From Euzebyella saccharophila (GTDB lineage: Bacteria; Bacteroidota; Bacteroidia; Flavobacteriales; Flavobacteriaceae), in the NCBI RefSeq assembly GCF_014855495.1, contig NZ_JACYFJ010000001.1, forward strand, positions 124,001-188,000: a stretch of DNA of 64,000 bases, written 5' to 3'. Positions 10,201 through 18,252 of the stretch are shown here, piece after piece. The notes under the pieces are model-generated. The model had not been told where the DNA came from. It made no database searches and saw only the letters and a program-made list of their open reading frames with translations. Numbering within the stretch: the first letter of the stretch is position 1; every line of letters starts with the position of its first letter. The position numbers and the translations under genes were made by a program.

Positions 10201-10605
10201 TTCAAAAGTCAAAAGATTCAAGCAGAGGACGCCAATGAAATAAGTGAGGGCATCAACACTTGGAGAACCAATTACTCCAAAGTGGTAGGCGGTATGGTCC
10301 ACAATGCTTATTTAAGATTTGATAATGTGAATTTGAAAGACCTAAAGCAATTGAAGTACGCTACTTTTTATAATTCTGATTATGATTTTAACGGCGTTTT
10401 GGAAATAAGGGAAAACACTTTAGACGGCCCCCTATTAGGAAAACAAGGGTTAAACTATATGGGGCCAGAGAAAACAGCCTATTATCAAATTCCTTTGCAG
10501 GGCACAGAAGAAAAAGCCACTATTTACTTAGTCTACAAGAACCCAAAACATCCTAAAAGAAATATGGGCCACGCAGATTATATATCATTTGACTACAAAA
10601 AATAA
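7210..10605 (+). CDS. ThuA - PQQ-type sugar dehydrogenase - PKD - cytochrome c - CBM multidomain lipoprotein
   Basis: A 1131-residue exported protein; the hydrophobic N-terminus ends in a lipobox-like FNASC near residue 34. Domains in order: ThuA-like domain (about 40-260; LLVFSKTAGFRHGSIESG, GFVGIHAATDTEYDWPWY); a glucose/sorbosone dehydrogenase beta-propeller (about 270-700; CCHSGGALEFGPNGNLFITVGDN, LRGKILRI, IMGNRNPFR); a PKD domain (about 703-793); a class I cytochrome c with a CKACH heme site near residue 872 and a likely Met ligand in GENAMSAHP (about 855-945); and a C-terminal CBM6-like domain (about 1000-1131). Such proteins are thought to oxidise sugars outside the cytoplasm and pass electrons to the built-in heme. 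Placement after SusCD suggests a role in the same glycan locus. Domain calls are good; the substrate is unknown. Confidence 0.87.
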   Translation: MKPLHHNLKIVRRSFFSRTLIYLFFVCFLFNASCTEQEKKLLVFSKTAGFRHGSIESGVTALKKLGKENGFKVIATEDSNFMVEDSLKTYSAVVFLNTTRDILNDVQQADFERYIQSGGGFVGIHAATDTEYDWPWYNKLVGAVFEGHPKIQEAKLLIKDKNHLSTKIFKDSVWTKSDEWYNFKNINPDINVVLSIDENSYEGGSNGDNHPISWYHAYDGGRSFYTELGHTDETFENPIFLSHLLGGINYAVGNNTRDYTKAKTQRIPPEDRFAKKILDFNLNEPMELDELPGQGIIFVERRGAVKLFDFASESTKIMAQLDVWYGNEDGLLGVAVDPGYLKNHWVYFFYTQPSEESVQRVSRFTIRDNKVDISSEKILLEIPTDRQCCHSGGALEFGPNGNLFITVGDNTNPFESSGFAPIDEREGRRAWDAQKSAANTNDLRGKILRIKPEDNGTYTIPEGNLFPKGTPKTRPEIYIMGNRNPFRHSIDSKTGYLYWGDIGPDAGKADPDRGPSGMGEYDQAREAGFWGWPYTRGYNEPYNDYDFESKTSGPKFDPNNLINDSRHNTGLQKLPPAQKSMIPMTYYRSEEFPWMGAGGINPMAGPVFHASDYPEATNPFPSYFEDKLFLYEWMRDWIYVVTLDEKQNYVKADAFMPNTEFSHPMDMVFGSDGKLYVLEYGQKWNSQNLDARLSSITYLAGNREPIAQITQDKVVGAAPLTVQFKGENSLDYDKDTIGYEWFFEGTEVQSTEVNPSFTFEKDGIYNVRLKVTDTEGNTSSAQSKIMVGNDAPELKITIRDNDSIYWYGKKISYEVSVTDKQDGSTEDNSIPAENVKVTFDYIPEGKDIVKAAIGHQRNIIPEGKKAIDGSDCKACHAPIEKVNGPSYMDIAKKYNEADTGYLVSKVIKGGGGVWGENAMSAHPQLNVEEVTQMIEYILSLKPKENDNEKSLPLSGTLTFDKHTTSGGEGTYILMASYRDNGNPNQPESELTANDQVVFKSQKIQAEDANEISEGINTWRTNYSKVVGGMVHNAYLRFDNVNLKDLKQLKYATFYNSDYDFNGVLEIRENTLDGPLLGKQGLNYMGPEKTAYYQIPLQGTEEKATIYLVYKNPKHPKRNMGHADYISFDYKK

Positions 10606-10617
10606 TTGCAATAAAAT

Positions 10618-10645
10618 AGCCGGTTGACAATTGGGTTAACCGGCT
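10618..10645. terminator. Bidirectional terminator hairpin between convergent genes
   Basis: AGCCGGTT and AACCGGCT form an 8-bp stem around a 12-base loop. It is A/T-flanked on both sides and sits between two convergent genes. The stop codon of the methyltransferase (10636-10638) lies inside the structure. Confidence 0.65.
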
Positions 10646-11292
10646 TGAAAAATAATGGATACCGGTTGATTGTTATCATTGATTACTTCTTTGAAACACC
10701 TTAGTTTTAAACCACTTTCAGAAATTATTTGAAACCAATCCTCCAATGTACGTGCATACCAAGAATGGCCATCTGTAAAATTACCGGGTAGTCCTTTCCA
10801 TGAATCCGTTATAAATTGGCTTTTATATTCATAGCCGTTTTGAAGTAGAAAAAAAGGATGCAAGGTCTGAACCACAATACTTCCATCTGCCAAAAGGTTT
10901 GTTTTTACGGCTTTAAATAATTGGTGTAATTGATCTCTCTGATAAATACTGAAATTAAATACCGCCAAATCAAATGGGGCTTCGGGAATTATTTGGCCTT
11001 CAATAACATCTTCGTAAGACATATGATAATAAGATTCCAGTCCTTTTAAACGGGCATTGATCAATAATGCTTCCGTAGCATCAAGACCCACCACTATTTT
11101 CCCAGACTTAGAAAGCTCTCTTGTAAGCCATCCTTCTCCACACCCCATATCCAATACTCGAGTACCTTTCATATTGGAAACGAAAGAAACTATGGAGGCA
11201 TTGGTAAATTTACGGGAACCTATAGAATTGGAATCCAATACCTTTATCCATTCCACAGCGTTTTTTTCCCATGACGATTTGATTTCACCCAT
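10636..11292 (-). CDS. Class I SAM-dependent methyltransferase
   Basis: A 218-residue soluble protein with the Rossmann-type motif I RVLDMGCGEGWLTREL (about residues 44-59), an acidic strand end VVGLDAT, and a typical post-II segment PFDLAVFNFSIYQRD. It fits the UbiE/Methyltransf_11-like superfamily. The methyl acceptor cannot be told. It stands alone between convergent and co-directional carbohydrate genes with no obvious functional link. Confidence 0.8.
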   Translation of the reverse strand: MGEIKSSWEKNAVEWIKVLDSNSIGSRKFTNASIVSFVSNMKGTRVLDMGCGEGWLTRELSKSGKIVVGLDATEALLINARLKGLESYYHMSYEDVIEGQIIPEAPFDLAVFNFSIYQRDQLHQLFKAVKTNLLADGSIVVQTLHPFFLLQNGYEYKSQFITDSWKGLPGNFTDGHSWYARTLEDWFQIISESGLKLRCFKEVINDNNQPVSIIFQAG

Positions 11293-11319
11293 ACCAAAAC
11301 AATATATATAAAAATTACA

Positions 11320-11352
11320 AAAGGCCTAGCATTGATTAAATGTAGGCCCTTT
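11320..11352 (-). terminator. Terminator-like hairpin after SusC/SusD pair 2
   Basis: On the minus strand GGCCTA and TAGGCC pair around a 14-base loop and are followed by TTTTGTAATTTTT. It lies just past the SusD stop at 11379. Confidence 0.5.
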
Positions 11353-11378
11353 GCTCTTAAAATGAACTCAACAAACAA

Positions 11379-12713
11379 TTATAAACTCGGGTTATCCGGT
11401 GTATTGGGGTTACTATTTCTTTCCGTTTCAGGATATGGGTAATAATTTCTGTTTCGTTCCTCATCATACTGCATGGCCGTGCCACTAGGTTCAGGCCTGT
11501 TAAACCTTCTACTATCCTCAAGACTCAACCCAGTAAGAAAAAGTTCTGCACGCCTGTTTTTGTAAATAGCCTCCAAAAGCGCATCTGAAGTCATATCTCC
11601 ATCATATGGAGCAGCATTCGCATTAATATCCAAAGGGTCATCTGTATCTGTTAAAACAGCATTTAAAGCGGTTTCGGCAGTTGCCAAGTCAGGACTACTT
11701 TTGCGAATACTTGCTTCTGCAATAATCAGATTCATTTCATCGGGAATATATAATGGAATGGGAGCCACATTTACATTAAAAAAACCTGCTAAATCTTCAA
11801 TGGGCAATCCATTTTGATTGGTTTCATCAAAGGCAACGAGATAAAAAGTCAAGCGACCGTCCGTTTCCTCAAAAACAAATTCTGAAGGCAACCCGAAGTT
11901 ATCCCTAGGCTTAAAGTTGGGGGAATCATTTAAAAACACCCTACTCCAAATTGGATTCAGGTTTTGTAAATCATAAACAAAATTGGAAACCTCCGTTTGA
12001 CTCACGGATTGCGCATTGGTAATGGCCTCCTCATAATTACCTGCAAAAAGGTTATACCTAGCCGAAAGTGCATCAATGCTATTGCTCAAATCAATATTAC
12101 CAAGGGTAACCGCCTCCGTAAATTCAGATGAAACCGCAGTGCTTGAAATGGCACTTTTGGCCTCACCCAGTAAACCCACGGCAATATTGTAAGCCTCCAA
12201 CCTAGGAACAAAGGTAGCGCTGTTTTCTGGGTTGGTTTGAACTACAACCTGCTCATAGTGCTGCGCCAAGGCACCAATTGCCATAGCTTTAAACAGTTTT
12301 GCATGAGCCAAAAGCCCACTTTTAGTGCCTGCGGCCAACTCAATGTTCTCCGCATTGGTTTCAATGTCTTCAGCAATCTTAACGACTCTGAGCATGGTAG
12401 ACCAAAGTCCTTGAACATTGGAATTGAAATCAGGGAGCGGGGTTCCCCCATCTTCCAACTCGATCATATTTTGAAAGGTAGTTGTAATACCACCTTCCCT
12501 TGTCGTCACCGCCGGTGTTTCCACCAAATATCTTACTCCTGTTGTAGAGTATAATTGTTGCAACCCAACCGCAGCGGCCAAAATTCCCTCTCGAGACGCG
12601 TAAGCCTGTTCCGTGGTGGCTGAATTAGGGTTGTCAAAATCAGTTTCACAAGAGGCAAGTGTCAAAACAGTTATCAACAAAAGCCCTTTTAGTTTTATTT
12701 GTATAAATTTCAT
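11379..12713 (-). CDS. SusD/RagB-like lipoprotein (pair 2)
   Basis: A 444-residue lipoprotein with a signal ending LTLASC followed by ETDFDNPN. SusD-type features are ILAAAVGLQQLYS near the N-terminus and, near the C-terminus, the helix LLEAIYKNRRAELFLTGLSLEDSRRF plus the NYYPYPETERN ending. It is shorter than pair 1 SusD but within family range. It lies 12 bases after its SusC and should be co-transcribed with it. The substrate is unknown, as no hydrolase lies nearby. Confidence 0.9.
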   Translation of the reverse strand: MKFIQIKLKGLLLITVLTLASCETDFDNPNSATTEQAYASREGILAAAVGLQQLYSTTGVRYLVETPAVTTREGGITTTFQNMIELEDGGTPLPDFNSNVQGLWSTMLRVVKIAEDIETNAENIELAAGTKSGLLAHAKLFKAMAIGALAQHYEQVVVQTNPENSATFVPRLEAYNIAVGLLGEAKSAISSTAVSSEFTEAVTLGNIDLSNSIDALSARYNLFAGNYEEAITNAQSVSQTEVSNFVYDLQNLNPIWSRVFLNDSPNFKPRDNFGLPSEFVFEETDGRLTFYLVAFDETNQNGLPIEDLAGFFNVNVAPIPLYIPDEMNLIIAEASIRKSSPDLATAETALNAVLTDTDDPLDINANAAPYDGDMTSDALLEAIYKNRRAELFLTGLSLEDSRRFNRPEPSGTAMQYDEERNRNYYPYPETERNSNPNTPDNPSL

Positions 12714-12725
12714 CTTAATTCTTAT

Positions 12726-15698
12726 TTAGAAGTTGACACTTAAACCTAGCTGATAGGTTCTTGGAATGGGAACCCCGGCAAAATCGAATCCTCTTACTCC
12801 ATTACTTTGACCCGCGGTATTAATTTCAGGATCCCATCCGCTGTAATCGTCCCAAGAAATCAAGTTCCTACCAATAAGACTTATCTTAATATTATCTACG
12901 GATTCAAAAGGTTCCGGAAGATTATAGCTTAATGCCAATTCACGAAGCTTAACAAAGGACCCATCCTCAACAAACTCCTCAAAAATTCCTGCTTGGGCAC
13001 CACCGTAACCTTTAGGCAAGTTTCCTTGCAATTCTTGGCCAACATTATATCCGCCTCCAAAAATTACGTTATCCATCAGCCTTCTGTTCCAGTTAAAAAC
13101 ATCAAAACCTTGAACAGCATCAAACTGAACACGCAAGTCTACATTCTTATATGAAAACTCATTGATCAGCGAACCAAACCATTCTGGATTGGGATCCCCT
13201 ATTACCTTAGAAGAAGAACCATCTTCCGTAGTACCGGTAAAAGGATACCCATTTTCGTCAAGAGCAATATTCCCATCTGCATCCCTAGCATAAAATTGCC
13301 TGTAGAATACACCCAATGGCTCCCCTTCAATTACATAGTTGGTAGCGAAACTTCCGGCCAACGCAAATTGACCTCCGCCTGCTACACTGGTAACTTCATT
13401 CTCATTTTTAGAATATGTAGCGGTGATGTCCCAAGTGAAATTCTCTGACTTAACAGGTGCTCCTTTTAACAATACTTCCAAACCGGTATTTTCCAAATTA
13501 CCTACGTTCTCAATCCTAGAAGAATAGCCGGTAGATGGGGACAACTCCCTTGGAAGCAATAAATCTGTAACCTCTTGCTTGTAATAAGTTAGCTCCACAC
13601 CCAACCTATTATTGAAGAAACCGGCATCAAAACCAAATTCTATTTCTTCCTGTCTCTCAGGAGCAATATCCAAATCTCCCTGCTGCGTATTTGGGATAAG
13701 CCCGGGAGAACCATTAATGGAAATAGGGCTAAGTAGGGTAAATCTTTGAAATGCGGAGAGAGCCGTAAGGTTTCCTGCTTGTCCCCAAGAACCACGTAAT
13801 TTAAAGGTACTAAAGGCATCACCAAATGTATTTTCCCAAAAATCCTCCTCAGATATAATGTAAGACAAACTAGCTTTGGCGTACAACTGAGATCTTTCAT
13901 CCTTACCAAAAGTAGAAGCTCCATCACTTCTTAAAGCTCCATTTATATATAATTTATCCTTATAACTAAAGGATTGTTGAACAAAGGCGCCCCAGTAGGA
14001 TATTTGAGACCTACTTTCTCCCTGTTCCACTATACTACCGCTGGTTGCCGTTTCTACAATTGGAGGAAGCCCAGTGGCATTGATACCTATTCTTTCAAAC
14101 TCTTCATATTGCCAAGAACCTCCTAAGGTAGTTGTTGAGGAAATATCGTCATTAATTGCTGCCTTATAAGATAGATTTAAATCACTGTTGTATTGAAAGT
14201 TATTGATATCAGACCTACGTGCAAAACCGTCACCATTAGGTGAAGTATTATTGATAGGGATAAAAGCTGTGGCCGATTGGTTGAAAAAATCCAGACCCAA
14301 TGTATAATTGGCGGTAAGATTATCTGTAATCTGCGCATCCAAACCAACACTTGTTATTACACGATTTATTTTCTGTCCAAAATCAAATCTATCAACGGCT
14401 TCAGCAGGATTGGTCCTGGGAACCAACAAAGAAGTTTGTGGATAAACCCCTGAAGCATTTGGTGCAGGATCAATAGAGTTATCACTGAACACAAAACCGG
14501 TAATAGCTCCATAAGCGGCATTTATACCTCCATTAGGTACTTCCTCACTCTTGCTTCGCACATAATTTAAACTTGCGTTTATCCCTAACCAATCAAATGC
14601 CTTTTGTGTTACATTGGCCTTAAAACCTATTCGCTGAAAGTTGGTATTTTTTATAATTCCTTCATTGTCCAAGTGTGATCCAGAAATAAAATAGGTTGTC
14701 TTATCATTACCGCCACTAACGGATAAGTAATTTTCTACTCCAAAACCTGATTCAAAAATTTCATCTTGCAAATCATACCGTTCTACAGGCACCGTTGCCA
14801 AATTGGCCCTATCAAAAGGGTCTTCCCAAGCCAATGGCACATCATTATAATCTATGGTCTTTCTTAGCTCATTGATTTTTGCGTTTGTAGAAAAACTAAA
14901 TCTAGGCTCACCAGATTTTCCCTTTTTGGTAAAAATCTGTACCACACCATTACTGGCGCGAGAACCATAAATTGCAGCGGCAGCCGCACCTTTGATTATT
15001 TCAATTCTCTCAACATCGTTGGGATTTAAATCTGCCAAACGATTTTGTGTGTTTCCTCCGGTATCAATCAATTCCGCACTGGAGTTGCTTACAATAATCC
15101 CATCTACTATATAAAGCGGATCGGAGCTACCTAAAACCGTACTAGGACCGCGCAACCTAATACTGATTCCTCCTGCGGGATCACCAGAATTTTGTTGTAC
15201 CAATGCTCCCGTTATCTTTCCTGAAATTGCTTGGTCTACCGCAGTGGCCCCGTTATTGACCAAATCTTCGGATTTTACAGAAGATATAGCATTACCCAAG
15301 GTTCTTTTGTTTACACCTACAGTGCTACCGGTCACCACAACTTCATCCAAGCTCAATAAATCTTCGGATAACTGGGCGTTTGCTTCAATTTCATTAGAAG
15401 CCTGTGCCGAGACCTTAATTCTTTTTGTAGAATACCCTAGGTAACTGGCCAATAAGGTATATTCTCCAGGCTCAAGAGTAGCCTTGAATTCATAATTACC
15501 GTCAAAATCGGTTACACCTCCATAAGATGTATTCTCCAAAAATACCGAAACTCCTGGTATAGGAAGCTCATCATTGGCATCCGTAATGGTACCCTTAAAA
15601 GTGTACTGCTCTTGCCCAAAGCCAAAAGCCACACAAAGTAGCATCATCAATGCTACCCAGAAGGGTGATTTTCTTTTAAATAAACTTGTTTTTTTCAT
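12726..15698 (-). CDS. SusC/RagA-type TonB-dependent transporter (pair 2)
   Basis: I place the start at 15696-15698, giving 990 residues and a clean signal (MKKTSLFKRKSPFWVALMML... ending in FGFGQ). An upstream in-frame extension of 72 residues is rich in Phe and Tyr and reads like untranslated DNA. The carboxypeptidase-regulatory-like domain (about 29-110), DEVVVTGSTVGVNKRTLG, the plug core with IEIIKGAAAAAIYGSRASNGVVQIFTKKG and the terminal LGLSVNF are all standard. With its SusD it forms an outer-membrane importer. A DeoR-type regulator is transcribed divergently from the shared 230-base intergenic region. Confidence 0.92.
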   Translation of the reverse strand: MKKTSLFKRKSPFWVALMMLLCVAFGFGQEQYTFKGTITDANDELPIPGVSVFLENTSYGGVTDFDGNYEFKATLEPGEYTLLASYLGYSTKRIKVSAQASNEIEANAQLSEDLLSLDEVVVTGSTVGVNKRTLGNAISSVKSEDLVNNGATAVDQAISGKITGALVQQNSGDPAGGISIRLRGPSTVLGSSDPLYIVDGIIVSNSSAELIDTGGNTQNRLADLNPNDVERIEIIKGAAAAAIYGSRASNGVVQIFTKKGKSGEPRFSFSTNAKINELRKTIDYNDVPLAWEDPFDRANLATVPVERYDLQDEIFESGFGVENYLSVSGGNDKTTYFISGSHLDNEGIIKNTNFQRIGFKANVTQKAFDWLGINASLNYVRSKSEEVPNGGINAAYGAITGFVFSDNSIDPAPNASGVYPQTSLLVPRTNPAEAVDRFDFGQKINRVITSVGLDAQITDNLTANYTLGLDFFNQSATAFIPINNTSPNGDGFARRSDINNFQYNSDLNLSYKAAINDDISSTTTLGGSWQYEEFERIGINATGLPPIVETATSGSIVEQGESRSQISYWGAFVQQSFSYKDKLYINGALRSDGASTFGKDERSQLYAKASLSYIISEEDFWENTFGDAFSTFKLRGSWGQAGNLTALSAFQRFTLLSPISINGSPGLIPNTQQGDLDIAPERQEEIEFGFDAGFFNNRLGVELTYYKQEVTDLLLPRELSPSTGYSSRIENVGNLENTGLEVLLKGAPVKSENFTWDITATYSKNENEVTSVAGGGQFALAGSFATNYVIEGEPLGVFYRQFYARDADGNIALDENGYPFTGTTEDGSSSKVIGDPNPEWFGSLINEFSYKNVDLRVQFDAVQGFDVFNWNRRLMDNVIFGGGYNVGQELQGNLPKGYGGAQAGIFEEFVEDGSFVKLRELALSYNLPEPFESVDNIKISLIGRNLISWDDYSGWDPEINTAGQSNGVRGFDFAGVPIPRTYQLGLSVNF

Positions 15699-15831
15699 AC
15701 GTGTACTTGAGTTAGATTCTAAAAGAGTGAGCGAAACAGCAAATTGAACTTTTGATAATTTACCGCCTACAGGGTAAAAATAGATAAAAAATATCTTTTG
15801 CTGTATTTTGCAATCTTTTTTTGCAAAAACT

Positions 15832-15851
15832 CGAAAATTGTATAATTTTCG
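15832..15851. promoter_or_regulatory. Inverted repeat, candidate operator between SusC 2 and DeoR gene
   Basis: CGAAAATT-gtat-AATTTTCG is a perfect 8-bp inverted repeat with a 4-base spacer, followed directly by a second small symmetry (GTAT-ccac-ATAC, 15851-15862). It lies about 75 bases before the DeoR start and 130 before SusC. Position and symmetry suit a repressor site, but it could be a chance AT-rich palindrome. Confidence 0.4.
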
Positions 15852-15927
15852 TATCCACATACGGAAAAGCCTGCAGTAAAAGTTATATATTTCGCATTGC
15901 AGGGAGAAAGTCAACCAAACCTAAACC

Positions 15928-16677
15928 ATGCTCAAACAAGAACGACAACAAGTCATACTTAATGAAGTAGCACTTCATAATAGAGTTTTATTAACCGATA
16001 TAGCCGATGTACTTAATGTTTCTGTAGATACTATAAGAAGGGATGTTATTCAATTGGATTCTGAAAGAAAATTGAAAAAAGTTCACGGTGGAGCCATCTC
16101 CTTAGGTTACACCAACGAAGGTATACCACAACAAAGGGTATACGCCTTGGAAAAAAAATCCAAAATTGCAGATAAAGCGGTGCAACTATTAAAAAGTGGA
16201 AACGTCATAATTGTGCATGGAGGAACTACTTGTTTAGAATTTGCAAAAAAAATACCTAGCAATTTAAGCCTTACCTGCTTTACCATGAGTTTACCAATTG
16301 CTCTGGAATTGGCAAAAAAACCAAAGGTAGAAGTGATAATAATAGGTGGGACGCTATCTAAAGAATCTCTAATTGCCTCCGGCGCCAACGCCATACACAA
16401 CCTCTCCAAAATAAGGGTAGACTATAGCTTTCTTGGTACAGGATATGCAGATGCAAATTATGGACTTACGGAATTTGACTGGGAAAGTGTTCAAGTAAAG
16501 AAAGCTATTGTACAATCTTCCAAAAAGGCAGTACTACTTACCATCTCTGAGAAGTTAAACTCGCAAAACAGATATAAAACTTGTGACTTGCAGGAAATCT
16601 CCATAATGATTACCGAACTTTCTCCAAGTGATAGTAAACTGGAGGACTTTAGAGAAAAGAACATTACATTGCTATAA
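15928..16677 (+). CDS. DeoR/GlpR family transcriptional regulator
   Basis: A 249-residue protein with the N-terminal DeoR winged helix (about residues 1-55; VLLTDIADVLNVSVDTIRRDVIQLD, then KVHGGA) and a C-terminal DeoRC sugar-phosphate sensing domain (about 75-235; VIIVHGGTTCLEFAKKIP, VEVIIIGGTL). Family members usually repress transport or catabolic genes until a phosphorylated sugar binds. The head-to-head arrangement with SusC 2 makes that operon its likely target. The inducer is unknown. Confidence 0.9.
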   Translation: MLKQERQQVILNEVALHNRVLLTDIADVLNVSVDTIRRDVIQLDSERKLKKVHGGAISLGYTNEGIPQQRVYALEKKSKIADKAVQLLKSGNVIIVHGGTTCLEFAKKIPSNLSLTCFTMSLPIALELAKKPKVEVIIIGGTLSKESLIASGANAIHNLSKIRVDYSFLGTGYADANYGLTEFDWESVQVKKAIVQSSKKAVLLTISEKLNSQNRYKTCDLQEISIMITELSPSDSKLEDFREKNITLL

Positions 16678-16698
16678 ATTTTAATTAGCATTACCAGA

Positions 16699-16706
16699 TA
16701 TTTTTG
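16699..16706 (+). promoter_or_regulatory. Candidate -7 element for the pentapeptide-repeat gene
   Basis: TATTTTTG fits TAnnTTTG exactly, 27 bases before the start at 16734, a distance suited to a short leader. Confidence 0.4.
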
Positions 16707-16733
16707 GAATTGTTTAAACACTAAAATCATCGT

Positions 16734-17306
16734 ATGCATGCACCCTTTATCACAGACAAAACCTTTAAAGGAAAAGACTTCACAAAAGAAAAATTGGTAA
16801 AAGGGGAGTACGAAAACTGTGTTTTTGAAAGTTGCAATTTTGAAAAGGGATTTTTGGACAACCAAAATTTTATGGAATGTACCTTTAATGAATGCAACCT
16901 AAGCAATGCCAATATTACCAATACTACCTTTAAAGAGGCTAATTTCGTTAATTGCAAAATGATTGGTTTGCATTTTGAAACTTGTAATACCTTTCTAATG
17001 GACTTTGCCTTTGAAGACTGCAACCTACATCTCTCATCCTTTTATAACCTCGAGTTACGAAAACAAGTATTTAATTCATGCCTTCTAACCCAAGTTGATT
17101 TCAGCCAAGCCAATTTAAAAGGAAGTGATTTTAATGAATGTGATTTGAAAGGGGCCATTTTTGATCAAACCAATTTAGAAGGGTCCTTTTTTACCACAGC
17201 ATTTAACTTCCAAATTGACCCAGAAAAAAACTCAATTATGAATGCTACTTTTTCCAAAGAGGGGCTTTTAGGCCTTCTTGGTAAATACAAAATCAAAATA
17301 CCTTAG
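16734..17306 (+). CDS. Pentapeptide-repeat protein, Qnr/McbG-like
   Basis: A 190-residue protein made almost wholly of A(D/N)LXX-type repeats (for example CVFESCNFEKG, CTFNECNLSNANITNTTFKEANF, VDFSQANLKGSDFNECDLKGAIFDQTNLEGSFF). It is predicted to fold as a right-handed quadrilateral beta-helix that mimics B-DNA. Length and the central loop-like break (LHLSSFYNLELRKQVF) resemble Qnr and McbG proteins, which shield DNA gyrase. That function is not shown here: many chromosomal Bacteroidota homologues are uncharacterised. There is no signal peptide, so it should be cytosolic. Confidence 0.85.
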   Translation: MHAPFITDKTFKGKDFTKEKLVKGEYENCVFESCNFEKGFLDNQNFMECTFNECNLSNANITNTTFKEANFVNCKMIGLHFETCNTFLMDFAFEDCNLHLSSFYNLELRKQVFNSCLLTQVDFSQANLKGSDFNECDLKGAIFDQTNLEGSFFTTAFNFQIDPEKNSIMNATFSKEGLLGLLGKYKIKIP

Positions 17307-17367
17307 CATTACTTTTCATTGGCTACATGTGCATCATAATTTGTATCTTGTGCGTAAAGATGCCTTT

Positions 17368-17859
17368 ATGCGGTCTATTATAGTTCCTATTCTTTTCCTT
17401 ACGCTGCAAGTTTTTTCACAAAACATTATATCACGCCCAGTAAGTAGCACCCCTCCAAAAGCCACTATTGAAGCCGTTTCCTTTATGGAAGGGCACTGGA
17501 GAGGTGAGGCCTTTGGTGGAATAACGGAGGAAATATGGGCTCCGCCCCTTGGTGGCTCCATGATGTTCTCATTTAAACTTGTGGTTAATGGCGAAGTAAG
17601 TTTTTATGAGTTGGGTCACATTAGAGAATTGAACGGCTCCTTAATTTATGAGCTGAAGCACTTTAATGCTGATATGACCGCATGGGAAGAAAAAGAGGAG
17701 GTTAGGCAGTTCAAGCTCATAAAGGTGGAGAAGGACAAAGTCTTTTTTGATGGTTTCACTTTTGAGCGTGTGGGTGCAAATGAGGTTGTAATTTATGCAC
17801 TTATTGATGGTGAGAAGGATAAGCCGGAGGAGATAACTTTTAATTTTAAACGTTTGTAG
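17368..17859 (+). CDS. Exported DUF6265-like protein
   Basis: I choose the ATG at 17368, giving 163 residues with a signal peptide (MRSIIVPILFLTLQVFSQ). An upstream in-frame start would overlap the pentapeptide gene and push the signal 30 residues inward. The body (VSFMEGHWRGEAFGGITEEIWAPPLGGSMMFSFKL ... FDGFTFERV) matches the DUF6265 pattern of a small lipocalin-like beta-barrel. Function is unknown. It lies 61 bases after the pentapeptide gene and one base before the next gene. Confidence 0.75.
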   Translation: MRSIIVPILFLTLQVFSQNIISRPVSSTPPKATIEAVSFMEGHWRGEAFGGITEEIWAPPLGGSMMFSFKLVVNGEVSFYELGHIRELNGSLIYELKHFNADMTAWEEKEEVRQFKLIKVEKDKVFFDGFTFERVGANEVVIYALIDGEKDKPEEITFNFKRL

Positions 17860-17860
17860 G

Positions 17861-18211
17861 TTGAAGAAAAAGTGCGAAGAATGCGGAAGGGAGCTCATGG
17901 GAAGAACAGACAAGAAGTTTTGTTCAGATTATTGTCGCAATGCCTATCACAACAAACTGAACAAGGACAGTAACAATCTCATTAGAAACGTTAATAACCG
18001 GCTTCGCAAGAATTATCGGATTTTAGATAGTTTCCCCCTTAAAGAGGGAAAAACCACTACACCCAAATCAAAACTAATTGATAAAGGTTTTGACTTTGAA
18101 CACTTTACCAACCTCTACACAACTAAAAAAGGGACTGTTTACTATTTTGTCTACGACCTAGGCTATCTTCCTCTTGACAATGATTTTTATATGATTGTAA
18201 AAAGGGAATAA
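17861..18211 (+). CDS. Small zinc-ribbon protein with TTG start
   Basis: A 116-residue protein that starts with TTG one base after the preceding stop, so translation is probably coupled. The N-terminus has a treble-clef/zinc-ribbon pattern CxxC...CxxxC (CEECGREL...KKFCSDYCRNAYH), known from DUF2116-like and nucleic-acid-linked small proteins. A basic middle (NNRLRKNYRIL) and a C-terminal aromatic segment follow. No function is assigned. No ATG nearby keeps the CEEC pair, which supports the TTG choice. Confidence 0.75.
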   Translation: MKKKCEECGRELMGRTDKKFCSDYCRNAYHNKLNKDSNNLIRNVNNRLRKNYRILDSFPLKEGKTTTPKSKLIDKGFDFEHFTNLYTTKKGTVYYFVYDLGYLPLDNDFYMIVKRE

Positions 18212-18216
18212 AAAAA

Positions 18217-18231
18217 GGCGCTCATGGCGCC
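18217..18231. terminator. Short hairpin between convergent genes
   Basis: GGCGC-tcatg-GCGCC forms a 5-bp GC stem flanked by an A-run upstream and T-rich DNA downstream. It can serve both the zinc-ribbon gene and the convergent CBS gene. Confidence 0.6.
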
Positions 18232-18252
18232 TTCATTATTTGTTAAATAGAT

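Noticed and set aside
12237-12554. 105-codon plus-strand frame within SusD 2
   Set aside because: The opposite strand encodes a clear SusD; this frame has no recognisable features.
15699-15914. 72-residue upstream extension of SusC 2
   Set aside because: It lacks SusC features and would bury the signal peptide; the region overlaps the divergent regulatory DNA.
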